Shown here piece after piece: positions 1 through 8,391 of a DNA stretch of 64,000 nucleotides. The stretch covers positions 62,001 to 126,000 of the forward strand of contig JAJCXR010000026.1 of the NCBI GenBank assembly GCA_029263315.1. The letters are read 5' to 3'. A program made the position numbers and the translations under genes. The number at the start of each line of letters is the position of its first letter. Position 1 is the first letter of the stretch. This DNA is from Acidobacteriota bacterium (GTDB taxonomy: Bacteria; Acidobacteriota; Thermoanaerobaculia; Multivoradales; J023). The notes beneath the pieces were generated by a model. That model saw only the letters and a program-made list of their open reading frames with translations. It made no database searches and was not told where the DNA came from.

Positions 1-1563
1 CGCCTCGTGCTCGGCGACCGCCTCGGCGCGCAATCGATCGACCACCCGGACCACCACCTCGGTCGACCGGGCCGACTCGTGCTTGCGGATGACCCGCGCT
101 TTCATGGCCAGAAAGTCAGCCCGCTCCCGCCCTCCGTCGCCCAAAATGTGGTGACCGCTGCCGCGGAATTGGCGGTATTCACAGGTGACCCGTGGAAGGT
201 GGTGAAATGGTGTCTTGGCCGCCAGCCGGATGAGGAAATCCCAATCTTCGAAAAAATCCAGCGAGGTATCGACCTCCCCCACCTCGGCCAACAATCGCCG
301 CTCCATGAGCAGCGTGTTGAAGGGGATGTAGTTGTCGAACCCTAGGAGGTCGGCGTCGAAGTCCCGGCTGTAGGGCAAACGACGCTCTTCACAGTGCCAG
401 CCCAGTTGCGGGTCGAGACGGTAGACGCCGACGGCGGCGTCGGTGTAAGCCACCCGGATCCCTTGGGCCGCCACCAGCCCGGCCAGGGTCGCCAAATGCT
501 CCGGCTCCACGAGGTCGTCGTCATCCAGAAAAGCAACGTAGTCGCCTTCGGCAGCCGCGATCCCGGCGTTGGCCGCCGCCGCCCGACCCCGACAGGTTTC
601 CAAATCGAGACGCCGCAGGGTGTGGGGAAATTCCTCCGGCAAGGACGGCGGCTCGCCGCCGTCGTTGACCACCAAGACCTCGGTGCGTCCGTAGGTGTTG
701 GCCCCCAAGCTGGCCAAGGCCTCCTGTAAAAGCTCAGGGCGATCTTTGGTCCGCACGATCACCGAGACTTTTGGGCCCTCGCGCACTTGCAGAAGCTCCG
801 GCACGGCGCCGAGATGGCTGAGCAGAGCCGCCTCCCCACGGGTGATGAAATCGTCCACCGTCAAACGGTGGTAGGCCTCGACCAGCTGCGTGCCGTGGGG
901 CAAGGTCAAGCTACGAAACTTGGCCAACCCCAAAGCCGCCCCGAGATAATCGTGCTGCTCCTGCTGACTGACGTAGCAGTCCATCGCCTGGCGCAGAATC
1001 TCACCCTGGGCGCTGATGTCGACCAGCAGGTTGGCCCGCTGTGGGTGGTTGACCTCGTAAGTCAAGATGGTCAACCCTTGACCCACCTCCCACAACGCAT
1101 CACCGGGGCGGAGCTTGGTCAGGCGCCGATGGAGGGCAGCGAAGGCGGCCCGGTGGTCGCGACTGACCTCCAAAGGCGAAGTGATCAGCAGGTGATCGGG
1201 CCGCTGGCTCAGTAGCAATCCCTCGATCACCTCACCCACCTCGTGCAAGTGGTCACCCAGTCGCCCGTCGGGCAGCCCTAGATGGTGCGTCCCGGAGAGC
1301 CCCAAAACTGTCGCCGCGGCGCCGGCCTCTTGTCGTCGACGGGCCGTGTAGGCAAGGCGGGCTTCACCTCGATGGTCCGCACCGCCGTCGGTGAGAAAGA
1401 GGACTCTGACCACCGCCTGCTCGGCCAGACAGCGGGCGAGCAAGCCACCGCAGCCCAAGACTTCGTCGTCATAGTGGGGCGCCACGACCAAGAGGCTTTT
1501 GGCTACGAGGTCGTCTGTATGTCCGGGGGGTGTCTCGTTCATATCGTTGCTCGGCATGACCAT
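1..1563 (-). CDS. PIG-L deacetylase / family 2 glycosyltransferase fusion (partial, 3' end outside window)
   Basis: The reading frame is open from about 1563 to the left edge, so the C-terminus is missing (521 codons seen). Residues about 20-200 look like a PIG-L/LmbE zinc-dependent N-deacetylase: the metal motif is PHYDDEVLGCGG, with Tyr in place of the usual Pro of PHPDDE, and a later SRDHRAAF gives the second His. Residues about 260-480 form a GT-A glycosyltransferase: KVSVIVRTKDRP at its start, VLVVNDGG, AAANAGIAAAEGDYVAFLDDDD (the DXD-type metal/nucleotide site) and FEDWDFLIRLA near the catalytic base. The protein would both de-N-acetylate and glycosylate, probably in surface glycan synthesis. 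ATG codons at 1563, 1557 and 1542 are all in frame; none has a strong ribosome site. It is divergent from the next gene. Confidence 0.85.
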   Translation of the reverse strand, partial: MVMPSNDMNETPPGHTDDLVAKSLLVVAPHYDDEVLGCGGLLARCLAEQAVVRVLFLTDGGADHRGEARLAYTARRRQEAGAAATVLGLSGTHHLGLPDGRLGDHLHEVGEVIEGLLLSQRPDHLLITSPLEVSRDHRAAFAALHRRLTKLRPGDALWEVGQGLTILTYEVNHPQRANLLVDISAQGEILRQAMDCYVSQQEQHDYLGAALGLAKFRSLTLPHGTQLVEAYHRLTVDDFITRGEAALLSHLGAVPELLQVREGPKVSVIVRTKDRPELLQEALASLGANTYGRTEVLVVNDGGEPPSLPEEFPHTLRRLDLETCRGRAAAANAGIAAAEGDYVAFLDDDDLVEPEHLATLAGLVAAQGIRVAYTDAAVGVYRLDPQLGWHCEERRLPYSRDFDADLLGFDNYIPFNTLLMERRLLAEVGEVDTSLDFFEDWDFLIRLAAKTPFHHLPRVTCEYRQFRGSGHHILGDGGRERADFLAMKARVIRKHESARSTEVVVRVVDRLRAEAVAEHEA

Positions 1564-1614
1564 GAGAAAGCGTCGGGCTCGCCTTGGAGAGCCGGTGGAG
1601 TATAACCTTCCACT

Positions 1615-3234
1615 ATGGTTTCTCGGAGCGAAGAACTGACACCGGACATCGAGGGCCCCTCGTCGTGGCACCTCTTCCTAGAGCAACGCCTGATGGCACT
1701 TTTGCCCAAGGAGGTGGCGCCGGCGGCGCCGGCCCTGGCCCATAGCAGCTTCGCGTTCTACGACGGACCGAGGGTCGACGGCCCAGAATCGACCCTCGAG
1801 ACACCGGCAGAGGCAGCGGCAACGGTGGGCGAAGCACCGGTGATTTTGTGGCATCTGCATCCCAAGAACGCGATGGGATTCTCTGCGACGGCCCTACCAC
1901 GGCTGCGTCGTCGGCTGCAGCACTGGCATCGGCAGCTGCCCAACGCCGCGTATCTGCTGGTGGCTGTCCCGGAGGACGAAGCCAATCCGGCTCGGCAGCG
2001 GGGCGCCGAAGTATCCTCTCATCGCCCCTCCGCCGTGCGCCAGGCAATCCTACTGCTTTCAGAGCACGGTTTTGCCGTCCGCAAGGAGGCCAGCGTCGGC
2101 CCCAAAGCGTACGAAGCTTGGGTCACATCCCGAGACCTCACATCCCGAGACCTCACATCCCCAGACCCCGTAGCCCCAGACCCCGGCGCCCAGAACCAGG
2201 CCCCCTCCGACCCACCGACCAAACCCTGGCATTTGATCTGTAGCCGTCGGGACCCATTCCATATCCGCCCCTATGTCGAGGGCGATGAAGCCGCCATCCT
2301 GGAGCTTTTCCCCACCTGTTTCCACGTACCTCGTAGCGCCGAGCACTGGCGCTGGAAGTATCGGCAGAATCCGTTTGGCGAAACCGCCATCAGCCTAGCC
2401 CTCTCCGATCGAGATCGGCTCGCCGCCCACTACGCCGGCTACGCCATGCCGTTCTACTACAGCCTCGGCCGCGGATGCCGCAGGTTTCCCGCCTTGCAGA
2501 TGGGCGACACCATGACAAATCCGCTGTTTCGCCAGCTCAGCGGTGGCAGAAACGGCCTCCTGGGGCGCACCGTCAAACACTTTTTTGCGCTGCACCGCGG
2601 TGGCCCCTATGGCTTCTTCTACGGCTTCAATACGGGACCCATCCAAAGATTTTGCCGCTGGTTCATCGGCGGCAGTAGGGTCGAGCCGGTGGGGTTTTGG
2701 CGGTACACGGAGGGGCGGCCGGCCGGCCCTTGGTCGACGACGGGTTATCAGGTCGAGCCCCTGTTGCGGGCCGGTGATGAGGTCGACCGGCTGTTCCGCC
2801 AAGCGGCACCCCACTATGGTTTTCTCGTCCAGCGGGATGCCCGCTACTTGAGCTGGCGCTACTTCGGCTGTCCGGATACGGAGTATCTCGTGTTGGCGAT
2901 CCGCCGTTGGCGACGGCTGGTGGGTTGGGGCGTTTTCAGGCGACGCCAAGATCGCCTGATCTGGGGCGACAGCTTGGTGCATCCCCGTCACCTCCGTGCC
3001 GTCGGAACCCTCTTGGCGACCGCCCGAAGGACCTTGGGAGACGGCAGGGAGCCCATCGAGGCGTGGTTTTCCAGCCGTCCGACCTGGTGGGCGGAGCACC
3101 TCGACCATCTCGGTTTCGTGCGTCATCCGCAACCGCAGGGTCTCGGTTTTATGGCCTTGCCGGACGGTGAGCCGGAGGCGACGGAGCACCTGGCGGATCT
3201 CTACTACACGATGGGTGACGGTGATCTCTTCTGA
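1615..3234 (+). CDS. GNAT-family acetyltransferase-like protein with methyltransferase-like N-terminal part
   Basis: 539 residues. From about residue 215 (FHIRPYVEGDEAAILELF, then HWRWKYRQNPFG) the protein resembles GNAT N-acyltransferases found in polysaccharide and exosortase-type loci. Residues about 75-165 (VILWHLHPKN, then LLSEHGFAV, EAWV) resemble the C-terminal half of a class I methyltransferase, without a visible SAM-binding glycine motif, so this part may be a degenerate remnant. The two parts are joined by a Pro/Asp-rich linker with the repeat SRDLT SRDLT SPDP (about 2125-2215). The context is glycan biosynthesis, divergent from the PIG-L/GT fusion. The family assignment of the C-terminal half is moderate; the substrate is unknown. 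Confidence 0.7.
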   Translation: MVSRSEELTPDIEGPSSWHLFLEQRLMALLPKEVAPAAPALAHSSFAFYDGPRVDGPESTLETPAEAAATVGEAPVILWHLHPKNAMGFSATALPRLRRRLQHWHRQLPNAAYLLVAVPEDEANPARQRGAEVSSHRPSAVRQAILLLSEHGFAVRKEASVGPKAYEAWVTSRDLTSRDLTSPDPVAPDPGAQNQAPSDPPTKPWHLICSRRDPFHIRPYVEGDEAAILELFPTCFHVPRSAEHWRWKYRQNPFGETAISLALSDRDRLAAHYAGYAMPFYYSLGRGCRRFPALQMGDTMTNPLFRQLSGGRNGLLGRTVKHFFALHRGGPYGFFYGFNTGPIQRFCRWFIGGSRVEPVGFWRYTEGRPAGPWSTTGYQVEPLLRAGDEVDRLFRQAAPHYGFLVQRDARYLSWRYFGCPDTEYLVLAIRRWRRLVGWGVFRRRQDRLIWGDSLVHPRHLRAVGTLLATARRTLGDGREPIEAWFSSRPTWWAEHLDHLGFVRHPQPQGLGFMALPDGEPEATEHLADLYYTMGDGDLF

Positions 3235-3265
3235 GCCGACGGTCGCCCTGGGTGCTCGATCCCGT

Positions 3266-4393
3266 CTAGCGGCTGCCCAGCCTGGAGGCGGTTTCGCGGG
3301 GAGGGTGGTGGGGGATCTCCAGATGGTTCAGGGTCAGCTCCCGTCCGTCGCCAGCGACGGTCCTCAGGAAGTAGCCCCCCGGTGCCATGCGTTGCCGTAT
3401 CTCCTGCGGCAACGCTTGCGACCAGGCCAACGGATGGTCGGAGGCGTCGAGCCGACGCACGGCGGCGGGAAATCCCTTGGCGTCGGCCGCCACCTCCAGC
3501 CAGCTGGCGGTGGCCGGCAGTCTGTCGCTGTCCAGCGCGGTCTCGGGCGAAGATAATTCCGGCGACAGCTTGCTCCCACGACGCAGCCGGACCGCCAACC
3601 CCTCCAGGGCGCGGCTGAAGGCGGCGCCATAGAAGCGTCGCCGGAAGCGGCGTTGCGAGTCCTCGAACCACTGCTCGGCCCGTCCTTCGTGGACGGTGCT
3701 TTGGGCATAGAGATGGACGGCCTCGGCGGCGGCAACAAATCGGCATCGGCGTCCAGCTCTCTTCATGCGCTGCAACCAGTCGGTCTCTTCGAAGTAGAGT
3801 CGGTACCCCTCGTCGAGGGGGCCCACCTGTTGCCAAGCATCCCGTCTCAGGGCGAGCAATGCGCCGCTCAGGTCATAGGACACCAGATTCTTGTCGGCCG
3901 TGAAGAAACGCCGGTTGTGGCGGCGCCAGCGGCGGCGCATGACGCGGCACCAGGTCTGATTCCGCTCGGCCATCAACCGGCCAAGCTCGGCGCTGTAGCC
4001 GATCCTCTCGGTGGGCGGCAACTGGAATCGACGCTCGGCATCCCAGTAGAAGCGCGGGGCCGCCACCGCAGTCCCAGCGCACAACGCTTCGACCAAGGCC
4101 GAGAGGCACCCGGTCAGGACCTCGACATCGGGATTCATCACCACCGCCAGCTCCGCCGAGGTGGCTCTCAAACCCAAGTTGGCTCCTCCCGCATAGCCCA
4201 GGTTGTCGCCGCAGGACAGTCGGCGAAAGGGCAGAGCCTCCATCAGCGCCCGGTCTTCGGGACGACTGCCATTGTCGACCACCACCCCTTCGAGCTCCAA
4301 TCCAGAGGCTTCCGCGTCCCGACGCAGGGCATCGACGGCCGGCGCCAGGAGCCGCGGTGTGTGGTAGTGAACGATGACAATGGCGATCTTCAT
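3266..4393 (-). CDS. Family 2 glycosyltransferase (rhamnosyltransferase-like)
   Basis: 375 residues from the ATG at 4393; an upstream in-frame extension of 25 residues (FYYSYYSPVRHFYYT) is low-complexity and overlaps the divergent regulatory region, so it is rejected as the start. The GT-A features are MKIAIVIVHYHTP at the N-terminus, VVDNGSRPED, NLGYAGGANLGL, then VVMNPDVEV as the DXD-like site and FEETDWLQRMKRAG as the acceptor/base region. This order is typical of WbbL/RfbF-type rhamnosyl- and related transferases. It would transfer a sugar from a nucleotide donor during assembly of a surface glycan at the inner membrane face. It is convergent with the GNAT gene (31-bp gap) and divergent from the methyltransferase gene. 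The donor sugar is not predictable. Confidence 0.9.
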   Translation of the reverse strand: MKIAIVIVHYHTPRLLAPAVDALRRDAEASGLELEGVVVDNGSRPEDRALMEALPFRRLSCGDNLGYAGGANLGLRATSAELAVVMNPDVEVLTGCLSALVEALCAGTAVAAPRFYWDAERRFQLPPTERIGYSAELGRLMAERNQTWCRVMRRRWRRHNRRFFTADKNLVSYDLSGALLALRRDAWQQVGPLDEGYRLYFEETDWLQRMKRAGRRCRFVAAAEAVHLYAQSTVHEGRAEQWFEDSQRRFRRRFYGAAFSRALEGLAVRLRRGSKLSPELSSPETALDSDRLPATASWLEVAADAKGFPAAVRRLDASDHPLAWSQALPQEIRQRMAPGGYFLRTVAGDGRELTLNHLEIPHHPPRETASRLGSR

Positions 4394-4402
4394 GGGAGCA
4401 GT

Positions 4403-4442
4403 GTAGTAAAAGTGCCGGACTGGGGAGTAGTAACTGTAGTAA
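4403..4442. promoter_or_regulatory. Three GTAGTAA heptamers in a divergent intergenic region
   Basis: The 58-bp gap between the divergent glycosyltransferase and methyltransferase genes contains GTAGTAA at 4403-4409, 4427-4433 and 4436-4442. Repeats are exact and spaced 24 and 9 bp start to start. This is the pattern expected of an operator or iteron set shared by two promoters, but no regulator is identified and chance has not been excluded. Confidence 0.4.
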
Positions 4443-4451
4443 AAAGAGACG

Positions 4452-5573
4452 ATGCTCGCCCACTTCACAGCTCAACCCGTCCTCTGGCTGCGTATGCCCC
4501 CGGCACGGGCGGTCGTGGCGGCCCACCTCCGACATGTGGCAGGTACTTTCCGGGCCGCAGGATGGCGGGTCGTCGAAGGCGAGGCGCCGCCCATCGACGT
4601 GGCTGGGGCCTTGGCCGTCCTCGAGGATCCGTGGTGCCAGCCACTGCCGGCCATGGCCGAGCATTTGGCCCGAGCCAAGGCTCCGGCGGGGCGCTGGCGT
4701 CTGCCCAAGGTGAACGGCCTCTCCGGCCCCCAGGGCTGGGCGCTGAAGGCAGGGCCCTACACCCCCTTCGACTACGGGAAGCTAGCGGTCTCTGGCGCTT
4801 CACGGCGCGGCCAACTCCTGGAAAGGCCGTGGTGGGGCTTTGCGGTGGCCGCCCCGGGAGAGGCCGCCGGGCTGCTGACCGAAGCCTGGCCACCGACGGA
4901 CTCGAGCGCCTGTTTGGTGGCCAGCGCCCACCTCTACCGCTACGACGACCCGGCGGGGCACCGGCGTCACGAGCTGGAGCCGTTGATTCCCGACAGCGCC
5001 CGCACCGTCGTCGATGTGGGCTGTGGCCACGGCTTCCTCGGAGAGCGCCTGCGGCGGCCTGGACGCTTGGTGGTGGGGATCGAGCCCGATTGGTACTTGG
5101 CAAGGCAAGCCGCCCGACGCCTCGATCTGGTGCTACCCAGCACCGCCGAGGTGGGCTTGGCCGCCTTGAAAGGGGATCTCGACTGCATCGTCTTCGCCGA
5201 CGTGCTCGAGCACACCACCGATGCCGCCGCCGCCCTCACCGCCACGGCCAACTCCTTGGGCCCAGAGGGACGGCTCATCGTCTCAGTGCCGAATAGCGCC
5301 TGGGCACCCATGGTCCGGGCCTTGGCGGCCGGTCGTTGGGACACCACCTTGGCGGGCACCCAGGCCCGCGACCACTTCACCGCGTTCACCCGCTTGTCGT
5401 TTGTTGACTTGGCGGCCCAATGCGGTCTGAGGGTCGAGCAGACCTCGTCGCTCGACGCGCCGCTGCCTTGGCGACTGCGGTTTTGGGCTTGGTGGGCAGC
5501 CCGCACCGCCGGTGGCGACCCACGGGACCTCCTGGCCACCCAGTGGATCTTCTCGCTGGCTCGAAACGGTTAG
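4452..5573 (+). CDS. SAM-dependent methyltransferase (class I, glycan-locus type)
   Basis: 373 residues. The SAM-binding motif I is VVDVGCGHGFLGERL at about residues 184-198, followed by the acidic motif II VVGIEPD and by DCIVFADVLEHTTD, the usual VLEH segment of Ubie/WbsX-like methyltransferases; LGPEGRLIVSVPN is post-motif II. About 170 residues precede the domain and match nothing I recognise; they may bind the acceptor. AAGAGA lies upstream of the ATG. The 3' end overlaps the convergent phosphatase-fold gene by 4 bp. The neighbouring glycosyltransferases suggest methylation of a sugar or lipid-linked glycan, possibly as a chain terminator, but this is inference. Confidence 0.82.
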   Translation: MLAHFTAQPVLWLRMPPARAVVAAHLRHVAGTFRAAGWRVVEGEAPPIDVAGALAVLEDPWCQPLPAMAEHLARAKAPAGRWRLPKVNGLSGPQGWALKAGPYTPFDYGKLAVSGASRRGQLLERPWWGFAVAAPGEAAGLLTEAWPPTDSSACLVASAHLYRYDDPAGHRRHELEPLIPDSARTVVDVGCGHGFLGERLRRPGRLVVGIEPDWYLARQAARRLDLVLPSTAEVGLAALKGDLDCIVFADVLEHTTDAAAALTATANSLGPEGRLIVSVPNSAWAPMVRALAAGRWDTTLAGTQARDHFTAFTRLSFVDLAAQCGLRVEQTSSLDAPLPWRLRFWAWWAARTAGGDPRDLLATQWIFSLARNG

Positions 5574-7441
5574 ATGTAGCCCAAGGCCTTGAGGCGCTCC
5601 AAAGTCTCCTGGGTGCCCGTCAGGCGCTCTGCGGGCCGGCCACTATCGAACCAGATACGCAGACCCCCGGCCAATTCGACGCCTTCGTCGACCAACGGAC
5701 GCAAGGCGCCCGCGTCAGCTTCGACCAGGGACGGCGAGCGCCCCTCCTCAACGGACAAGAAAAGAAGCAGGAAGGGTTCCTGCGCTTTCGCTTCCAAGGC
5801 CCAGCGTCCCTCCCCCAAGGCCTCGAGCTCGGCGTCCCCCAAACCCCAAATCCAGCCTGTGCCGTCGATATCTTGGAGCTCGAGACGCTGAGCGGTGGTC
5901 GGGACCTGGACGAACAGGCCGCGGCGGAAGCCTTGAAAATGCTCGCTCAAGGCGTGGGGAACCCGGCGCGCACTGGCATCCTGCGGCAGACCCTCGCGCT
6001 CGACCACGGTGCGTGTCTCGGCGGCCATGGGGGAGGCCTTGCTGATCACTTGCAAGAGCGGGTGCTGGGCCTCTAGCCAGCGGCCGACGGGCGTTTCCAC
6101 CGGCTCGACAGGCAGCGCCCGAGCCCTCAGAATCCACTGCCATGGACCGTCGACCCAGCCCCAGCGGGGTGGACCGAAGCTGAACGTTTCCATGGTGACC
6201 GGAAATCGGGTCGGCGCCACGGTGAGGGCGTCCCCCAGCAGCACCGGATGCAGATCGATCAGCGAAACGGGCTGCGACTCCACGGCGGTCGCGATGCCCT
6301 GGCCACGAATCCACAACGGCACGTGCACACTCTCCCCATAGAGCGCCGGTCCATGGCGAAACCCGCCGTGGTCGAAAAACTCTTCGCCGTGATCGGAGGT
6401 AAAGACGACACGTTGCGCATCGAGATCGGGCAGCAAGGCGGCCAAGTGACCGTCGAGGTATCTGACCTCGCTGGCATAGGCACGGCGCAGCGCCTCGACC
6501 TCCCCGGCGGCGGGTTGATGGCCGGTTTGCGGGGCGACCCACTCACCGCCCCGTTCGTGGTCCCGATAGGGATCGTGGGGATCCATGAGCTGAAGGTAGA
6601 GGAAGAGGTCGACATCGGGCAGCCAGCGCACATGGTGGCGCGCCCACTGGGCGACCCACTGGGCGTCGCGGAAGTCGCCGGAGCGACCACGGGGCGGCGG
6701 GGCAAGGAAGGTATCAAACCCCGCCGAGTAGCCATTCTCGTGGTTGATGGTGTAGTTGGCGGTGATGCCGACAGTCACAAACCCCCGCTCCAAAAACTTG
6801 CTCGCCACCGTCTGTTGATGCTCGGGGATGGAGATCAGGGAACCGTCCGGATGCCGCAGGGTTGAGGGCCGCTGGCCGGTGAACAGGGCAGCCATCGACG
6901 GCAGCGTCCACGGCGCGGCGCTATAGGCTCGGCTATGGCGCAAGCCGTCGGCGAAGTAGGCGCTGACCCCGGGCATCAGCTGCTCGTTGGCATGATCAAA
7001 GCGCAGGGTGTCGGCCACCACCAGCACCACCCGTTGGCCACGATGAAGTGGGTCGACCTTGCGGGGCCACAGCAGAAGCACCTCGCCCTCGGGCCGCAGC
7101 ACCGTCTGCGATGCCAGCTCGAGGTCTAGGGGCTGTGGCGACGAGAGATCCAAGGCTTGGCGCCTTTCCCCTTGCTCGACCTGAAGGCTCGCCGACTCCG
7201 ACAGGCCGACGGCGACGGCACGGAAATGCCGACGCGGATCCGCCCCTAAGGCGTCCAGGGTCCTGGCAGATGCCAAGGGCACACCCCACACCCAGCCCTC
7301 ATCGATCTGCCTGAGAACACGCTCTTCCGCCCACAGATGCTCGGAGGGAAGAGGCGGCGTCGACGGCCCACAACCGACCTGGAAGAGCAGTGGCAGTAGC
7401 CACAGCACCAGCCACTGGCAAGTCGCTTTCTTGGATGGCAA
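5570..7441 (-). CDS. Sulfatase/alkaline-phosphatase-superfamily protein, probably membrane-anchored
   Basis: About 623 residues from a TTG start at 7441 preceded by AGGGAG at 9 nt; a GTG at 7489 overlapping the upstream stop is the alternative. The TTG start gives a signal sequence LVLWLLPLLFQVGCG resembling a lipoprotein signal, though Gln occupies -3 of the lipobox. The alkaline-phosphatase fold is shown by VLVVADTLRFDH (metal Asp), YSAAPWTLPSMAALFTGQ (nucleophile region), and FTSDHGEEFFDHGGFRHG (metal Asp/His). The sulfatase signature C/S-x-P-x-R is not kept: the position is Thr and the Arg is Met, so formylglycine chemistry is unlikely and a phosphatase or phospho-alcohol transferase role is more likely. 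The N-terminal 170 residues have no recognised domain. Confidence 0.8.
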   Translation of the reverse strand: MPSKKATCQWLVLWLLPLLFQVGCGPSTPPLPSEHLWAEERVLRQIDEGWVWGVPLASARTLDALGADPRRHFRAVAVGLSESASLQVEQGERRQALDLSSPQPLDLELASQTVLRPEGEVLLLWPRKVDPLHRGQRVVLVVADTLRFDHANEQLMPGVSAYFADGLRHSRAYSAAPWTLPSMAALFTGQRPSTLRHPDGSLISIPEHQQTVASKFLERGFVTVGITANYTINHENGYSAGFDTFLAPPPRGRSGDFRDAQWVAQWARHHVRWLPDVDLFLYLQLMDPHDPYRDHERGGEWVAPQTGHQPAAGEVEALRRAYASEVRYLDGHLAALLPDLDAQRVVFTSDHGEEFFDHGGFRHGPALYGESVHVPLWIRGQGIATAVESQPVSLIDLHPVLLGDALTVAPTRFPVTMETFSFGPPRWGWVDGPWQWILRARALPVEPVETPVGRWLEAQHPLLQVISKASPMAAETRTVVEREGLPQDASARRVPHALSEHFQGFRRGLFVQVPTTAQRLELQDIDGTGWIWGLGDAELEALGEGRWALEAKAQEPFLLLFLSVEEGRSPSLVEADAGALRPLVDEGVELAGGLRIWFDSGRPAERLTGTQETLERLKALGYI

Positions 7442-7485
7442 CTCCCTCGGCTCCCTACCCAAGCCCCTAGGCCAACGTCCGCTGG

Positions 7486-8178
7486 TCACCCCGTCGGCAC
7501 GTCTTTGAAAATCGTGTCGTGGGGCGCCGAGCGCTCTTCGTCGGGGCGCCCGTTGGTGTAGTAGTACATCGAGATCGACTTGCGGCTTTGGTCTTCGGGG
7601 CAGGCCAAGGGGTGGGGATGCCCATGGAAGGAGACATCCGTCGTATTGAAGACCACCGTGCGGTTGAAGAGGGGGAGAATCTTGGCTCCACACCGACTCA
7701 TCTCAGGATCCCAGAGCTCCAGATGGCCACCGTACTCCTCTTTCCAATCTTGGTTGAGGTAGACCAACAGATTGATGCGGCGATCCAGCCGCAGCTTGGG
7801 ATGCCAGTTGAAATCCGCATGGATCTTCAAATAGCCGTCGCGGAATGATTGGTGGGGCCCGGCGCCGCCAAAATAGGGGTCGGGGATCAGGCCATCGATG
7901 CCGGTCAGCTTTTCGAGAAACTCCAACGTCTCGGCCGAGCTCAGGTAGTAGAGAAAGTCGCGCACCGACCGCTGCAAGGGGGCTCGGTAATCGAACCCGG
8001 ATTTTCGTTCGTTGGTATTGTCGAAATGCCGCCAGCTCCGATCCTTACCTTGCGGAAACTCGCGCAGGACGTCTTCTAGCACGCCGTCCGGAAAGAGGTC
8101 GTCGATGACGATATGGGGAAAAGGATCATTGGCGACGTACCGGTCATGCAGACCTTGGGGATCGACTCTCAAACGCAC
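7486..8178 (-). CDS. 2-oxoglutarate/Fe(II)-dependent oxygenase (prolyl-4-hydroxylase type)
   Basis: 230 residues. The jelly-roll iron site is visible as IHADFNWHP (HxD, about residue 120) and a distal His in DVSFHGHPHPL, with a basic residue in RKSISMYYYT that would bind the 2-oxoglutarate carboxylate. HIVIDDLFPDGVLEDVLREF at the start is typical of the group of 2OG oxygenases found in glycan and secondary-metabolite clusters. It would hydroxylate a small molecule, sugar, lipid or peptide; the substrate is unknown. It lies immediately upstream of the phosphatase-fold gene, whose possible GTG start overlaps its stop codon as GTGA, suggesting cotranslation. Confidence 0.88.
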   Translation of the reverse strand: MRLRVDPQGLHDRYVANDPFPHIVIDDLFPDGVLEDVLREFPQGKDRSWRHFDNTNERKSGFDYRAPLQRSVRDFLYYLSSAETLEFLEKLTGIDGLIPDPYFGGAGPHQSFRDGYLKIHADFNWHPKLRLDRRINLLVYLNQDWKEEYGGHLELWDPEMSRCGAKILPLFNRTVVFNTTDVSFHGHPHPLACPEDQSRKSISMYYYTNGRPDEERSAPHDTIFKDVPTG

Positions 8179-8222
8179 GGTCTTTCTCCTGGCTCCTCGA
8201 GCCGACGACTTTCTTCTAGGAT

Positions 8223-8391
8223 CTTAGTACACCTTTTCAAGAATACGCTGGTCTTCGAGTCCCGTTACATCCACGTCCGCGGCGTTACGCTCGCTGCAAC
8301 AGAGCCCCACTATGCCTCACTCGCAAGCCTTGCGGACGCGGCGCCTCGGGGCTCTCTATACGTCACCGTATTTCCGGAAAGGTGTACTTAG
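8223..8391 (+). mobile_element. MITE-like 169-bp element, copy A
   Basis: A 169-bp element with CTTAG at both ends and terminal inverted repeats of about 27 bp: the left end CTTAGTACACCTTTTC and the reverse complement of the right end CTAAGTACACCTTTCC match, and the match continues through AATACGSTG. The interior is GC-rich and contains CGCAAGCCTTGCG, a hairpin. It is about 90 percent identical by eye to copy B (20638-20806) in reverse orientation, of exactly equal length, and its right 69 bp matches copy C. No ORF of its own is credible. Its right end overlaps the 3' end of the neighbouring glycosyltransferase gene. Confidence 0.8.

Noticed and set aside
3653..5296. 547-codon plus-strand frame crossing the GT2 and methyltransferase genes
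   Set aside because: It runs antisense to a clear glycosyltransferase and out of frame through the methyltransferase; GC-rich artefact.
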